A stretch of 64,000 nt of DNA from Hyphomicrobiales bacterium (GTDB lineage Bacteria > Pseudomonadota > Alphaproteobacteria > Rhizobiales > Rhizobiaceae). Every line of letters begins with the position of its first letter. Position 1 is the stretch's first letter. The notes under the pieces were generated by a model, which saw only the letters and a list, made by a program, of their open reading frames with translations, was not told the origin of the DNA and made no database searches. The DNA lies in assembly GCA_900472605.1 (NCBI GenBank), contig UCJD01000001.1:62001-126000 (forward strand), read 5' to 3'. This document shows, one piece after another, positions 27,501 through 36,548 of this stretch. The translations under genes were made by a program, and so were the position numbers.

Positions 27501-29982
27501 GGCGATCGGCGAGACAGGCGGCGAGGTGGACATTCCCGTCACCGCCGATTGGGGCGCGGGCGCTTATGTAACCGCGACGCTCTTCCGCCCGGGCGATGCC
27601 CAGGACAGCCATATGCCGATGCGCGCGATCGGCGTGAAATGGCTGAAGGTCGATCCCGAGGATCGCGCCTTGCAGGTCAAGATCGAGGCACCTGAGAAGA
27701 TGCTGCCGCGTGGCCCTCTTCCCATCACACTCGCGGTGGCGGGTGCGGGCGCCAATGAGGAGGCCTATGTCACGGTTGCCGCAGTCGATGTCGGCATTCT
27801 CAACCTGACGCGCTATGAGCCGCCGAACCCGGAGGAATGGTATTTCGGCCAGCGTCAGCTGGGTCTCGAGATCCGCGATCTCTATGGTCGCCTGATCGAC
27901 GGCTCGCTCGGCGCGACCGGCAAGCTCCGGACCGGCGGCGACGGAGGAGCGATTGCGCTACAGGCAAGCCCTCCAACGCAGAAGCTCGTCGCCTTCTTCT
28001 CCGGTCCGCTGAAGCTGGACGCCGAGGGCAAGGCGCATGTCAGCTTCGATATTCCCCAATTCAATGGCACGGCGCGCCTGATGGCGGTCGCCTGGTCCAA
28101 GTCCGGTGTCGGCCATGCCACGCAGGACGTGATCATTCGCGATCCTGTCGTCGTCACGGCCAGCCTGCCGCGCTTCCTGGCGCCGGGAGACAGGTCTGAA
28201 CTGCGCCTTGATATCGCCAACACGGATGCGCCTGCCGGCGACTACAAGCTTGCCGTGACGGGTAATGACGCTGTCGGTATCGATCAGGCCACACAGACGA
28301 TCCGTCTGGAAGCCGGTGCGAAGCACGCGGTGACGCTGGCGGTTACCGGCTTGCAGCCGGGCAGCGGTGTCGTTTCGATCAATCTGTCGGATGCAGCGGG
28401 CCTGTCGCTCGATCAGAGCCTCGATCTCCCCGTCCGGCCGGCCGTGTTGCCGGTCACCGAGCGGCGCGTGCTGGCGTTGAAGCCCGGCGCGAAGCTGACG
28501 ATCGACAAGGCGCTCTTGGCGGATAGCGTTCTTCCGGGCGCATCGGTCAGCGTCAACGTCACGCGCTCTGCCGCCTTCGACATTCCGGCCTTGCTGATGT
28601 CGCTCGATCGCTATCCTTTCGGCTGCGCCGAACAGACGACCAGTCGTGCTCTGCCGTTGCTTTATCTGAGCGAGCTTGCCGAGCAGGCCGGTCTTGATGG
28701 CGATGCCGATATCAAGAAGCGCGTGCAGGACGCCATCTATCGCGTTCTGTCCTATCAGGCATCCGCCGGCAGTTTCGGCCTGTGGGGGCCGGATAGCGGC
28801 GATCTTTGGCTCGATTCCTACGTCACCGATTTCCTGACGCGGGCGCGCGAGCAGAAATACGACGTGCCGGATCGTGCGCTGGCACAGGCGCTGGAGAACC
28901 TGCAGAACGCCTTGAGCTATGACGTCAATGTTAAGGATCAGGGCGATCAGATCGCTTACGCGCTCTATGTTCTTGCGCGCAACAAAAAGGCTGCGATCAG
29001 CGATCTGCGCTACTACGGCGACACGATGATCAACGACTTCCCGACGCCGCTCGCCAAGGCTCATATCGCGGCTGCGCTGGCGCTCTACGGCGATGCGACG
29101 CGGTCGAAAAACATCTTCGTCGATGCGCTGCAGATGTCGGCGCAGTCGATGGTCACCAAGGTCAACCTGTCGCGTACCGACTACGGCTCGGTGCTGAGAG
29201 ACGGCGCCGCCATCCTCGCCCTTGCTGCCGAAAGCCGTCCGGTGCCGCCGATCGTGCCGGAACTGGCGAAGGCCGTAGCCAAGGAGTGGGAGCGCAGCAA
29301 GTACACCAGCACCCAGGAGCAGGCGTGGATGCTGCTTGCCGCCCGCGCCATACAGGGCGGGGACGATTCACTGAAGATCGACGTCAACGGCGCGCTGCAC
29401 AATGGCGCCTACATGGCGCGAATGAACGGCGAGGCGCTGGTCGATCACGCGCTGACGCTGACCAACCAGACGAGCGACGCCGTCTCGGCGGTGGTGACGA
29501 CCGTTGCTGCACCGGTGACGCCGCTGCCGGCCGGTGGCGATGGTTTTGCGATCGAGCGCAGCTATTACACGCTCGATGGCGAGGAAGCGAATGTCTCGGA
29601 GGCGAAGCAGAACGAGCGCTACGTCGTCGTGCTGCATGTCACCGAGAGCAACAAGTGGCCGTCGCGCATCGTCATCACCGATCTCTTGCCAGCCGGCTTG
29701 CAGATCGACAATCCGAGCCTCGTCGACAGCGCGCAACTGACCAACTTCGACTGGATCGGCGATGTGACGGCAGCGCATACCGAGTTCCGCAACGATCGCT
29801 TCGTCGCCGCCTTCAACCGCAGCGCCGATGACAACAGGGAGATCAACGTCGCTTATGTCGTGCGCGCCGTGACACCCGGCGTCTACGATCACCCGGCCGC
29901 GAACGTCGAGGATATGTACCGGCCGCAGCTTTCGGCGCGGACGGCAACCGGCAAGATGGAGGTCGTGGCGGCACAGCCATGA
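24508..29982 (+). CDS. Bacterial alpha-2-macroglobulin with N-terminal PAN/Apple domain
   Basis: An 1824-residue exported protein. Signal peptide (ending SPAFSA), then a Cys-rich PAN/Apple-like domain at about 30-95 (six cysteines, including DQCKASCIGDKSCKAF), a TPR-like part (about 145-270), a string of macroglobulin beta-domains, and the thioester motif CAEQ at 1373-1376 followed by the alpha/alpha thioester domain. This is the YfhM-type A2M that traps foreign proteases in the periplasm. The active Cys is intact. A run of seven G before ACCT-ATG serves as ribosome site. It overlaps pbpC by 4 bases, the usual A2M-PBP1C pairing. Confidence 0.93.
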   Translation: MFARAFLTALTVVLSTALVGSPAFSADSKRQIQTVRDADYFGFDLRSEQNVTLDQCKASCIGDKSCKAFTYNPKVSWCFLKSDFKTMNAFPGAIAGKIVETAGSQEPDLGVAPRIGFLSGDVLQQARDDKANLELADDQQGQSADSLIANARIDLTANNVIDALKSFQGALALTPDNADLWLETARAGDSFVKTDDNNGSDIYAQAVLAAINGYDLTRTTTGRADALAVLAVALEKNANYRAALNAYKASLALVNSKEVQAAFLQLKSTQGFRITDHTVDADSATPRACVTFSESLVKTTDYTPFVTLNGASPKALETKDKQICVEGLTHGENYKISFRTGLPSSVDEVLEAPVSLDIYVKDRTASVRFTGDSFVLPSTARRGIPIVSVNMASANLKLYRIGDRGIAPLLTSSQFLTQLDGYSAQRIEDESGELVWQGAIDIANDLNKDVVTSFPVDEALPERKPGVYVLTATSPNAPDQEWNSQATQWFVVSDIGVTTYAGTDGLNVFARSLASAKPMAGVALQLLAKNNEVLGTATTDDNGRATFTAGLIRGTSALTPAVITARNGTSDYVFLDMTRAGFDLSDRGVTGRASPGAIDVLTFTERGIYRVGETVHASALARDTDGKAIENLPLTFIFMRPDGVEDRRVVSQTSNVGGYNVDFAVQDNAMRGTWTMNIHTDPKGSPIASKSFLVDDFVPDRTDMELTTEAKVIGPDTPATINISGKYLYGAPAAGLTLEGDVVIKPTRQADAFPGYFFGLADEEASEDSRQSIEGLPDLDEKGEGVTDLTVGELPATTQLLNATVYIRMQEAGGRAIERSLVLPVVNQGPMIGIKPEFSGDLGENSIANFTVIGVNSDGAKQEMKGLRWKLFKLNRDYQWYRDGTAWKYEPVYTAEQVGNGNVDAGIDGAKIASPVQWGRYRLEVESTDADGPTSSVEFDAGWFVQATSTETPDGLEIALDKDSYKVGETAKLKISSRYAGELMIAAGTETLVAVQNAAIGETGGEVDIPVTADWGAGAYVTATLFRPGDAQDSHMPMRAIGVKWLKVDPEDRALQVKIEAPEKMLPRGPLPITLAVAGAGANEEAYVTVAAVDVGILNLTRYEPPNPEEWYFGQRQLGLEIRDLYGRLIDGSLGATGKLRTGGDGGAIALQASPPTQKLVAFFSGPLKLDAEGKAHVSFDIPQFNGTARLMAVAWSKSGVGHATQDVIIRDPVVVTASLPRFLAPGDRSELRLDIANTDAPAGDYKLAVTGNDAVGIDQATQTIRLEAGAKHAVTLAVTGLQPGSGVVSINLSDAAGLSLDQSLDLPVRPAVLPVTERRVLALKPGAKLTIDKALLADSVLPGASVSVNVTRSAAFDIPALLMSLDRYPFGCAEQTTSRALPLLYLSELAEQAGLDGDADIKKRVQDAIYRVLSYQASAGSFGLWGPDSGDLWLDSYVTDFLTRAREQKYDVPDRALAQALENLQNALSYDVNVKDQGDQIAYALYVLARNKKAAISDLRYYGDTMINDFPTPLAKAHIAAALALYGDATRSKNIFVDALQMSAQSMVTKVNLSRTDYGSVLRDGAAILALAAESRPVPPIVPELAKAVAKEWERSKYTSTQEQAWMLLAARAIQGGDDSLKIDVNGALHNGAYMARMNGEALVDHALTLTNQTSDAVSAVVTTVAAPVTPLPAGGDGFAIERSYYTLDGEEANVSEAKQNERYVVVLHVTESNKWPSRIVITDLLPAGLQIDNPSLVDSAQLTNFDWIGDVTAAHTEFRNDRFVAAFNRSADDNREINVAYVVRAVTPGVYDHPAANVEDMYRPQLSARTATGKMEVVAAQP

Positions 29983-32069
29983 AACTGAGATGGAAAATCG
30001 CGATCGCCGCCATGGCGGCGGTGGGACTTGCCGGCGCCGGACTGATCGGGCTCGATGCGGCGGATAAGGCATTTCCGCCGCCGCTGGACAAGGCGCGCGT
30101 GTCCGCCGAGGTGCTGGATGCCGACGGAGAACTTCTGCGCGCTTTCGCGACGCCCGAGGGGCGCTGGCGTCTGAAGACTGATGTCGGCAATGTCGATCCG
30201 CAGTTTCTGCGCATGTTGGTCGCCTATGAGGATCGGCGCTTCTACGAGCATGGCGGCATCGATCTGCGCGCGATTGGCCGTGCTGCCTTTCAGCTTGTTA
30301 CCAACGGCCGCATCGTTTCCGGCGCCTCTACCCTGTCGATGCAGGTCGCGCGCCTGATCGAGCCCCGCCAGGGACGATCGCTGTCGGCCAAGCTGTTGCA
30401 GGTCGCGCGGGCGATCCAGATCGAGCGGCGGCTGTCCAAGGATGAGATCCTCGACCTTTACCTGACCCATGCACCTTATGGCGGCAACCTGGAGGGCGTC
30501 CGGGCTGCCAGCCTTGCCTATTTCGGCAAGGAGCCGAAGCGATTGACGGTGGCGCAGGCCGCCCTGCTCGTGGCATTGCCGCAGCTTCCCGAAAAGCGCC
30601 GTCCCGATCGCAACCTCAAGGCCGCGGAAGCGGCGCGCAAGCGCGTGCTGGAGCGCGTCGCGGTCGTCGACGCTATCGGGGAAGGGGAAGCGGAGCGCGC
30701 GGAGGCAACGCTTGTGCCGGCAAAACGCATGCAGCTACCGGCGCTCGCGGCCCATACGGGCGAAGCGGCGCTGCGTAAGTCACCGGACGCGTCGCCCTAT
30801 CGGACCACGCTGAAGAAGCGGGTGCAGGACGGGCTGGAGACTGTCGCCAAGGCAGCCGCGCTGAAGCTCGGTCCCAAACTGTCGCTGGCGATGGTGATGG
30901 CGGATGCGCAGACCGGTGACATCGTCGGCGAAGTCGGCTCCGCCGATTATTTCGACGCGAGCCGATCCGGGTGGATCGACATGACACGCGTTCCGCGCTC
31001 GCCGGGCTCGACACTGAAGCCGTTCATCTATGGCCTTGCCTTCGAAGAGGGATTGGTCAGCCAGGAGACCATCATCGAGGATCGCCCGGCGGATTTCTTC
31101 GGCTACCGTCCGCGCAATTTCGACATGAGCTATCAGGGCGACGTGACGGTGCGCGATGCGCTGCAGCTCTCGCTCAACGTGCCTGCGGTCAAGCTGCTCG
31201 ACGCCGTCAACCCTGCCAAGCTCCTCATCCGCTTCCGCCGCGCCGAGGTGCGCCCGCTTCTACCGGTGAATGAAACGCCTGGGCTGGCTATCGGGCTCGG
31301 CGGCGTCGGCCTCACGCTCAAGGATCTCGTGCAGCTCTATACGGCCCTCGCCAATCGAGGGCAGGCGGTTCGGATCGGCGACGGCATATCCGGCCAGCCA
31401 GGAGAGATCGAAGGCGAGGCGTTGTTGGAGCCGGTCGCGGTGTGGAATGTCGCCGACATCCTCTCAGGCGTCATTCCGCCCGCCGGCGCGCCGCAACGCG
31501 GCATCGCCTACAAGACCGGCACCAGCTATGGGTACCGCGACGCCTGGTCGGTGGGCTATGATGGTCGCTACGTCCTCGGTGTCTGGGTCGGCCGCCCGGA
31601 TAACGGCGCTTCGCCCGGGCTGACCGGCTATGGCACCGCCGCGCCGATCCTGTTCGAGGGGTTCGCCAAATCGGGTATCGCTGCGACGCCGCTGCCGCGC
31701 CCGCCATCGGGCGCCATGCGCATCGCGCAGGCGCAGCTGCCAATCAGCCAACGCCGCTTCGCCATCAATCCCAGCGGGTTGCTGGCCACCTCAGGCCGAG
31801 AACCGGCGCCGCAGATTGTCTATCCGCCGGAGGGCGCACATGTCGATCTTGGGGCCCAAAGTCTGGCAAAGGGCGGTGAGCTTTCGCCGTTGATGTTGAA
31901 GCTTCAGGGAGGCCGCGCCCCCTTCAGGTGGCTCGCCAACGGCAAACCCTTGCCTGACCTATCGAGGCGGCGCACCAACCAGTGGACGCCCGATGGCGGC
32001 GGCTATTCCAAGCTGACCGTCATCGATGCGATGGGACGCGCGGCAAGCGTCGGCGTTTTCATCGATTGA
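29979..32069 (+). CDS. pbpC: Penicillin-binding protein 1C
   Basis: A 696-residue inner-membrane, periplasm-facing enzyme. One N-terminal helix, then a GT51 glycosyltransferase domain (EDRRFYEHGGID with its catalytic Glu, and GASTLSMQVARL), then a transpeptidase domain with SxxK at S344-K347 (SPGSTLKPF), SxN-like SLN, and KTGTS, and a C-terminal PBP1C-specific beta domain (about 600-696). It joins and extends peptidoglycan strands; together with A2M it is thought to repair and guard the envelope after attack. It overlaps the A2M stop (ATGA). Confidence 0.93.
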   Translation: MKLRWKIAIAAMAAVGLAGAGLIGLDAADKAFPPPLDKARVSAEVLDADGELLRAFATPEGRWRLKTDVGNVDPQFLRMLVAYEDRRFYEHGGIDLRAIGRAAFQLVTNGRIVSGASTLSMQVARLIEPRQGRSLSAKLLQVARAIQIERRLSKDEILDLYLTHAPYGGNLEGVRAASLAYFGKEPKRLTVAQAALLVALPQLPEKRRPDRNLKAAEAARKRVLERVAVVDAIGEGEAERAEATLVPAKRMQLPALAAHTGEAALRKSPDASPYRTTLKKRVQDGLETVAKAAALKLGPKLSLAMVMADAQTGDIVGEVGSADYFDASRSGWIDMTRVPRSPGSTLKPFIYGLAFEEGLVSQETIIEDRPADFFGYRPRNFDMSYQGDVTVRDALQLSLNVPAVKLLDAVNPAKLLIRFRRAEVRPLLPVNETPGLAIGLGGVGLTLKDLVQLYTALANRGQAVRIGDGISGQPGEIEGEALLEPVAVWNVADILSGVIPPAGAPQRGIAYKTGTSYGYRDAWSVGYDGRYVLGVWVGRPDNGASPGLTGYGTAAPILFEGFAKSGIAATPLPRPPSGAMRIAQAQLPISQRRFAINPSGLLATSGREPAPQIVYPPEGAHVDLGAQSLAKGGELSPLMLKLQGGRAPFRWLANGKPLPDLSRRRTNQWTPDGGGYSKLTVIDAMGRAASVGVFID

Positions 32070-32111
32070 GGCGATTTTGACGATCGTCAAGAATAATACA
32101 CTGTTTTGCGC

Positions 32112-32142
32112 TTGACCTTCCAGTTGCTGGAAGGTTGATAAG
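32112..32142 (+). promoter_or_regulatory. CueR-type copper-responsive promoter of the P-type ATPase
   Basis: TTGACC (-35, 32112-32117) and GATAAG (-10, 32137-32142) are 19 bp apart, the long spacing of MerR-family promoters. Inside is a perfect inverted repeat: ACCTTCCAG (32115-32123), TTG, CTGGAAGGT (32127-32135). This closely matches the known CueR site of the E. coli copA promoter. The activator is most likely the MerR protein encoded at 34683-35078. Confidence 0.92.
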
Positions 32143-32177
32143 CGTCTCCACGGCCTTGTCAGGCGCAGGAGATATCC

Positions 32178-34673
32178 ATGGACAACACGCACGCACATCG
32201 TCACGGTCACGGCGACGATCATCATCACCATGCGGATGACGGCGTGGTCCGGGACCCCGTCTGCGGCATGACGGTTGATCCCGCCGCCGGCAAGCCGTCG
32301 GCTGAGCATGAGGGGCGGCGATATTTCTTCTGCTGCGAGGACTGCCGCACCAAATTCGAGGCCGCGCCGCCAGCTTATCTGACGGCAAAGGACCCGGTCT
32401 GTGGCATGAGCGTCGATCGCGCGACCGCCAAGCACTTCCTGCGGCACGAGGGCGAGAAGCACTATTTCTGCTCGACCGGCTGCAAGACGAAATTCCAAGC
32501 GGCGCCGGCGGATTGTCGCGATGGCAGCAAACCGCAGCCGAAGCCTGCGCTGAAGGGCACCCAGTATACATGCCCGATGCATCCAGAGGTGATCCGCGAT
32601 CATCCGGGCGATTGCCCTAAATGCGGCATGGCGCTGGAGCCGATGGGCGTCCCACCCGCCGATGAAGGTCCGAATCCGGAGTTGGTCGGTTTCACGCGCC
32701 GTCTCTGGATCAGCGCCATTCTGTCGGTTCCCTTGCTCGTCATCACCATGGGGCCGATGATCGGCCTGCCCGCGCGCGATTGGCTCGGCGAACCGCTTGC
32801 GACCTGGGCCGAACTCATTCTGGCCACGCCGGTGGTGATTTGGGCGGCACTTCCGTTCTTCCGCCGCGCCTGGGCGTCCGTCGTCAATCGCAGCCCCAAT
32901 ATGTGGACGCTGATCGGCCTCGGCGTCGGAACGGCTTATATCTACAGTCTGGTCGCCACGCTGGCACCGGGCATCTTCCCGCATACCTTCCGTGGGCATG
33001 GCGGCGTCGTGCCTGTCTATTTCGAGGCGGCGGCCGTTATCGTGGCGCTGGTTTTCGTGGGACAGGTGCTTGAGCTTAAGGCGCGCGAGCGGACCGGCTC
33101 GGCCATTCGTGCGCTGCTCGATCTTGCGCCGAAGACCGCGCGGCGTGTCGGTTCCGATGGCAGCGAGGCTGATGTGCCGGTTGGCGATATCGTCGTCGGG
33201 GATCGCCTGCGCATTCGGCCGGGCGAGCGGGTTCCTGTAGATGGCACGGTCGGCGAGGGTCAGTCCGCGATCGACGAATCCATGTTGACCGGCGAACCGA
33301 TGCCTGTCGAAAAGGGCGTGGGCGATCCGCTGACGGGCGGCACCATCAACAAGAACGGCATGCTCGTCATGACGGCTGAAAAAGTCGGGGCGGAGACCAC
33401 CCTGTCGCGGATCGTCGACATGGTCGCGACGGCCCAGCGCTCGCGGGCGCCGATCCAGGGCGCGGTCGATCGCGTCTCGGCGCTCTTCGTCCCGGCCGTC
33501 GTTGCCGCTGCGATTGCCGCTTTCGCAATCTGGGCGCTTATCGGTCCTGAGCCGCGCATGGTTCACGCTCTGCTGGCTGGCGTTTCCGTCCTCATCATCG
33601 CCTGCCCCTGCGCGCTGGGACTTGCCACGCCGATGTCGATCATGATTGCCACGGGCCGCGGTGCCCATGAGGGCGTGCTGATCAAGGATGCGGAGGCGTT
33701 GGAGCGCTTTTCAAAGGTCGATACGCTGATCGTCGACAAGACCGGTACGCTGACCGAGGGAAAGCCCCGGTTGACGGATGTCGCGGCGTTCGGTGACGTG
33801 GCCGATGACCAGCTCCTGCAGCTTGCCGCCAGCCTCGAGCGCGGATCGGAGCATCCGCTCGCCGCTGCTATCGTATCGGGCGCGGAAGAGCGCGGGATCG
33901 CCTTGGCTGATATCACAGGCTTTGACGCAACAACGGGCAAAGGCGTGCATGGCAATGTCGGCGAGCGGGCGGTGGCGCTCGGCAATGCGGCGATGATGGC
34001 TGATCTCGGGATCGACGTGGCGGCCCATGAGGAGCGGCTGCAATCGCTGCGGGATGAGGGCAAGACGGTGATGTTCGTCGTTGTCGACCAGCGCCTTGCC
34101 GGGCTTGTGGCTGTCGCCGACCGCATCAAGCCGACAACGGCCTCTGCGATCAAGGCGCTGCATGCGAGCGGATTGACGATCATCATGGCAACGGGCGACA
34201 ACGAGCGCACGGCCCGGTCGGTCGCCAAGAGCCTGGGGATCGACGATGTCCGCGCCGATATCCTGCCCGAAGGCAAGAAGGCGCTGATCGACGAACTGCA
34301 TGCCAAGGGTGCGGTGGTCGCTATGGCAGGTGACGGCGTCAACGATGCACCGGCGCTGGCTGCGGCCGATGTGGGTATCGCCATGGGCACCGGCGCGGAT
34401 GTGGCGATGGAGAGTGCCGGCATCACCCTTGTCAAGGGCGACCTCAACGGTATCGTTAGGGCACGCCGCCTGGCTCAGGCGGCAATACGCAATATTCGCC
34501 AGAATCTCGCGTTCGCCTTCGGCTACAACGCGCTCGGCGTTCCGCTGGCAGCCGGTGTGCTCTATCCGGTTTTCGGCCTGCTGCTGTCGCCGATGATTGC
34601 GGCGGCAGCGATGAGCCTGTCGTCCGTATCGGTCATCGGCAACGCGCTGCGGCTGCGCGTCGCCAAGCTATAG
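32178..34673 (+). CDS. Copper-exporting P1B-type ATPase with two YHS domains
   Basis: An 831-residue heavy-metal ATPase. The N-terminus is His-rich ([14 protein letters not shown]), followed by two YHS domains (DPVCGMTVD at about 26 and DPVCGMSVD at about 72), then a heavy-metal-binding domain ([21 protein letters not shown]). The usual GMTCxxC domain is absent. Core motifs are intact: [11 protein letters not shown] at 476-478, DKTGTLTEG with the phosphorylated Asp520, and [16 protein letters not shown]. It pumps Cu(I) out of the cytoplasm. The CueR-type promoter upstream and the MerR gene 9 bases downstream fix the substrate as copper or silver with fair certainty. Confidence 0.92.
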   Translation: MDNTHAHRHGHGDDHHHHADDGVVRDPVCGMTVDPAAGKPSAEHEGRRYFFCCEDCRTKFEAAPPAYLTAKDPVCGMSVDRATAKHFLRHEGEKHYFCSTGCKTKFQAAPADCRDGSKPQPKPALKGTQYTCPMHPEVIRDHPGDCPKCGMALEPMGVPPADEGPNPELVGFTRRLWISAILSVPLLVITMGPMIGLPARDWLGEPLATWAELILATPVVIWAALPFFRRAWASVVNRSPNMWTLIGLGVGTAYIYSLVATLAPGIFPHTFRGHGGVVPVYFEAAAVIVALVFVGQVLELKARERTGSAIRALLDLAPKTARRVGSDGSEADVPVGDIVVGDRLRIRPGERVPVDGTVGEGQSAIDESMLTGEPMPVEKGVGDPLTGGTINKNGMLVMTAEKVGAETTLSRIVDMVATAQRSRAPIQGAVDRVSALFVPAVVAAAIAAFAIWALIGPEPRMVHALLAGVSVLIIACPCALGLATPMSIMIATGRGAHEGVLIKDAEALERFSKVDTLIVDKTGTLTEGKPRLTDVAAFGDVADDQLLQLAASLERGSEHPLAAAIVSGAEERGIALADITGFDATTGKGVHGNVGERAVALGNAAMMADLGIDVAAHEERLQSLRDEGKTVMFVVVDQRLAGLVAVADRIKPTTASAIKALHASGLTIIMATGDNERTARSVAKSLGIDDVRADILPEGKKALIDELHAKGAVVAMAGDGVNDAPALAAADVGIAMGTGADVAMESAGITLVKGDLNGIVRARRLAQAAIRNIRQNLAFAFGYNALGVPLAAGVLYPVFGLLLSPMIAAAAMSLSSVSVIGNALRLRVAKL

Positions 34674-34682
34674 GAGCCTGCG

Positions 34683-35078
34683 ATGAATATCGGTCAAGCA
34701 TCGGCACGGTCCGGCCTGCATTCGAAGACGATCCGCTACTACGAGGATATTGGCCTCATCCGTCCCGATCGAAACGACAACGGCTACCGCGACTACGCGC
34801 TCGCCGATGTTCACAAGCTGCGCTTTCTGCAAAAGTCCAGGGGCCTCGGTTTCTCGGTCGAGGAGTGCCGGCAGTTGCTGGCGCTCTATGAAGACAAGAG
34901 CCGGGCGAGTGGCGACGTGAAGGAGTTAGCGCAGGCTAAGCTGACGGAGATCGATCGCAAGATTCGCGCACTCAGCGAACTCCGGCACACGCTTGAGCAC
35001 CTGGTTCACGCCTGCCATGGCAACGACCGGCCGGACTGTCCCATCCTTGAAGAGCTGTCGGATGACCAGCATGCTTGA
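34683..35078 (+). CDS. cueR: Cu(I)-responsive MerR-family regulator (CueR/HmrR type)
   Basis: A 131-residue MerR protein: N-terminal winged helix (MNIGQASARSGLHSKTIRYYEDIGLI), dimerisation coiled coil (about 75-110), and a metal loop CHGNDRPDC, two Cys with seven residues between, as in CueR and HmrR. Ser77-type features of the +1 metal branch (ASGDVKELA) are present. It should activate the promoter at 32112-32142. It follows the ATPase gene by 9 bases, so it is activated along with its target rather than being divergent. Confidence 0.9.
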   Translation: MNIGQASARSGLHSKTIRYYEDIGLIRPDRNDNGYRDYALADVHKLRFLQKSRGLGFSVEECRQLLALYEDKSRASGDVKELAQAKLTEIDRKIRALSELRHTLEHLVHACHGNDRPDCPILEELSDDQHA

Positions 35079-35203
35079 AGGTGTGCACGCGCAGGCGCCA
35101 TTTTACGCGACGTTTAAGATATTGATTTTCTTGTGATATTCTCCGCTTTCCTCGCCATTTCACCCGTTGGCTGGCGAAAAAGCAGAAAAAAACGCAGCCG
35201 CGA

Positions 35204-35233
35204 GGAATAAAACGACGCGTGGCTTCGTATACT
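35204..35233 (+). promoter_or_regulatory. Candidate ECF-type promoter before the sigma factor gene
   Basis: GGAAT (35204-35208), 17 bases, then CGTA (35226-35229) resembles the GGAAC-N16/17-CGTT form of alphaproteobacterial ECF promoters. TATACT at 35228-35233 could also be a -10 box. Either would start RNA very close to the ATG at 35239, which has no ribosome site, so a leaderless message is possible. Weak evidence. Confidence 0.3.
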
Positions 35234-35238
35234 CAATC

Positions 35239-35778
35239 ATGGAACGGAAAGAACGCCCATTCGATGTCATCGGTCAGCTTGCAGCGCTTCGGCGCTACGC
35301 GCGCTCGCTGGTGCGAAATTCGGATGACGCCGAAGATCTGGTCCATGATGCCTTGGTCCGGGCATACGAGAAGAAGCAGAGCTTCCGCAGTGGCGGTAAC
35401 TTGCGTACGTGGTTGCTCTCGATCGTGCATAACGCTCACATCGACCGCGTCCGACAGGGGCGATCGCTGACACGACGGCACGATGAGGCCGCCGTGGAGG
35501 CCGAGCAGTCCTTGCCAGCCGTGCAGGAACATGCCGTGCGTCTGCAGCAGGTGCGCAATGCTTTTTTCCGCTTGCCGGAAGAGCAGCGCGAGGCTCTCCA
35601 TCTCGTGGCGATTGAAGACCTCTCCTATCAGGAGGCAGCTGCAGCGCTCGGTGTTCCGATCGGTACGTTGATGTCGCGCATTTCACGCGCTCGGGCTCAA
35701 CTACGGGAAATCGAGGAAGCGACACCACGCGCACCACATTTGAAGTTGATCGAAGGAGGCGGCAATGAAAGCAGTTGA
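35239..35778 (+). CDS. ECF-family RNA polymerase sigma factor
   Basis: A 179-residue sigma-70-family protein with only regions 2 and 4. Region 2: LAALRRYARSLVRNSDDAEDLVHDALVRAYEK, and RTWLLSIVHNAHIDRVR. Region 4: FFRLPEEQREALHLVAIEDLSYQEAAAALGVPIGTLMSRISRAR. The start is uncertain: ATG at 35239 (MERKERPFD) matches usual length, but no ribosome site precedes it; a TTG at 35167 gives 24 more residues without family support. Its 3' end overlaps the anti-sigma gene by 14 bases, so the two are made together. Confidence 0.87.
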   Translation: MERKERPFDVIGQLAALRRYARSLVRNSDDAEDLVHDALVRAYEKKQSFRSGGNLRTWLLSIVHNAHIDRVRQGRSLTRRHDEAAVEAEQSLPAVQEHAVRLQQVRNAFFRLPEEQREALHLVAIEDLSYQEAAAALGVPIGTLMSRISRARAQLREIEEATPRAPHLKLIEGGGNESS

Positions 35779-36529
35779 TCCCATTATCGACGCCGATCTC
35801 GACGCCTATGTCGATGGGGAACTCGATGTGACCCGCCGCATCCAGGTGGAATCCTATCTTTCCGAGAATCCCGAGACGGCCGCGAAGGTTATGGCGGATC
35901 TGAGCATGCGCGGCGAATTGCGCCTTGCGCTCGCTCATGAAGGCGCCTCCGGCCGGGCGGAAACACGCGATGTCGCGCGCCGTCTTGAGCGCGGGCTTGC
36001 TTATGGTCGCATTTTCCACGCCGTGCAGCGGGTTGCCGCCGTCGGCGTCATGGTTGCGGCCGGCTGGGTCGCCCACACTTCGTTCGGCGCGTTTACCGCG
36101 ACCGAGGTGGCAGCATCCGTGCCGGCGCCTGCCTATGTCGAGGAAGCCGTCCAGGCCTACAAGACGGCCCTGGTGCGTCAATCGGTATCTTCGCAGCCGG
36201 CGGAAAGCTACAAGCCGGATGAAATTCGGGCCGCGACCGGCATCGTCATGCCGCAGCTTCCCGATGACTGGACGATCTCGGACGTACAGATATTCCCGTC
36301 CGAATTCGGCCCCAGCGTCGAAATGTCTGTCACGGCCGACAAGAAGCAGCTTTCGCTGTTTGCCGTTCGGCCGGGCGTCTTCTCCGTTCAGTCAGTCAAC
36401 CACATCGCGCTCGATGGCGCCGAGGCCGCCTATTGGCAAATCGGCGACGTCGCTTACGCCCTGGTGACTGCGGATCGCTCCATCACACTGGATCAGGCAG
36501 CCGAAGGGCTTGCCCGTACCCTTTACTAG
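35765..36529 (+). CDS. Membrane-bound anti-sigma factor
   Basis: A 254-residue protein. The N-terminal cytoplasmic part begins DADLDAYVDGELDVTRR, typical of anti-ECF proteins, but the zinc HxxxCxxC motif is absent. One membrane helix lies at about 89-110, and the C-terminal half is periplasmic, with a sensor-like domain (about 150-254). It probably holds the upstream sigma factor at the membrane until a periplasmic signal arrives. AAGGAGGC precedes the ATG inside the sigma gene. The signal is unknown; copper or oxidative stress fits the neighbours only loosely. Confidence 0.82.
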   Translation: MKAVDPIIDADLDAYVDGELDVTRRIQVESYLSENPETAAKVMADLSMRGELRLALAHEGASGRAETRDVARRLERGLAYGRIFHAVQRVAAVGVMVAAGWVAHTSFGAFTATEVAASVPAPAYVEEAVQAYKTALVRQSVSSQPAESYKPDEIRAATGIVMPQLPDDWTISDVQIFPSEFGPSVEMSVTADKKQLSLFAVRPGVFSVQSVNHIALDGAEAAYWQIGDVAYALVTADRSITLDQAAEGLARTLY

Positions 36530-36548
36530 TTCAATCGAGGAGATCTCA

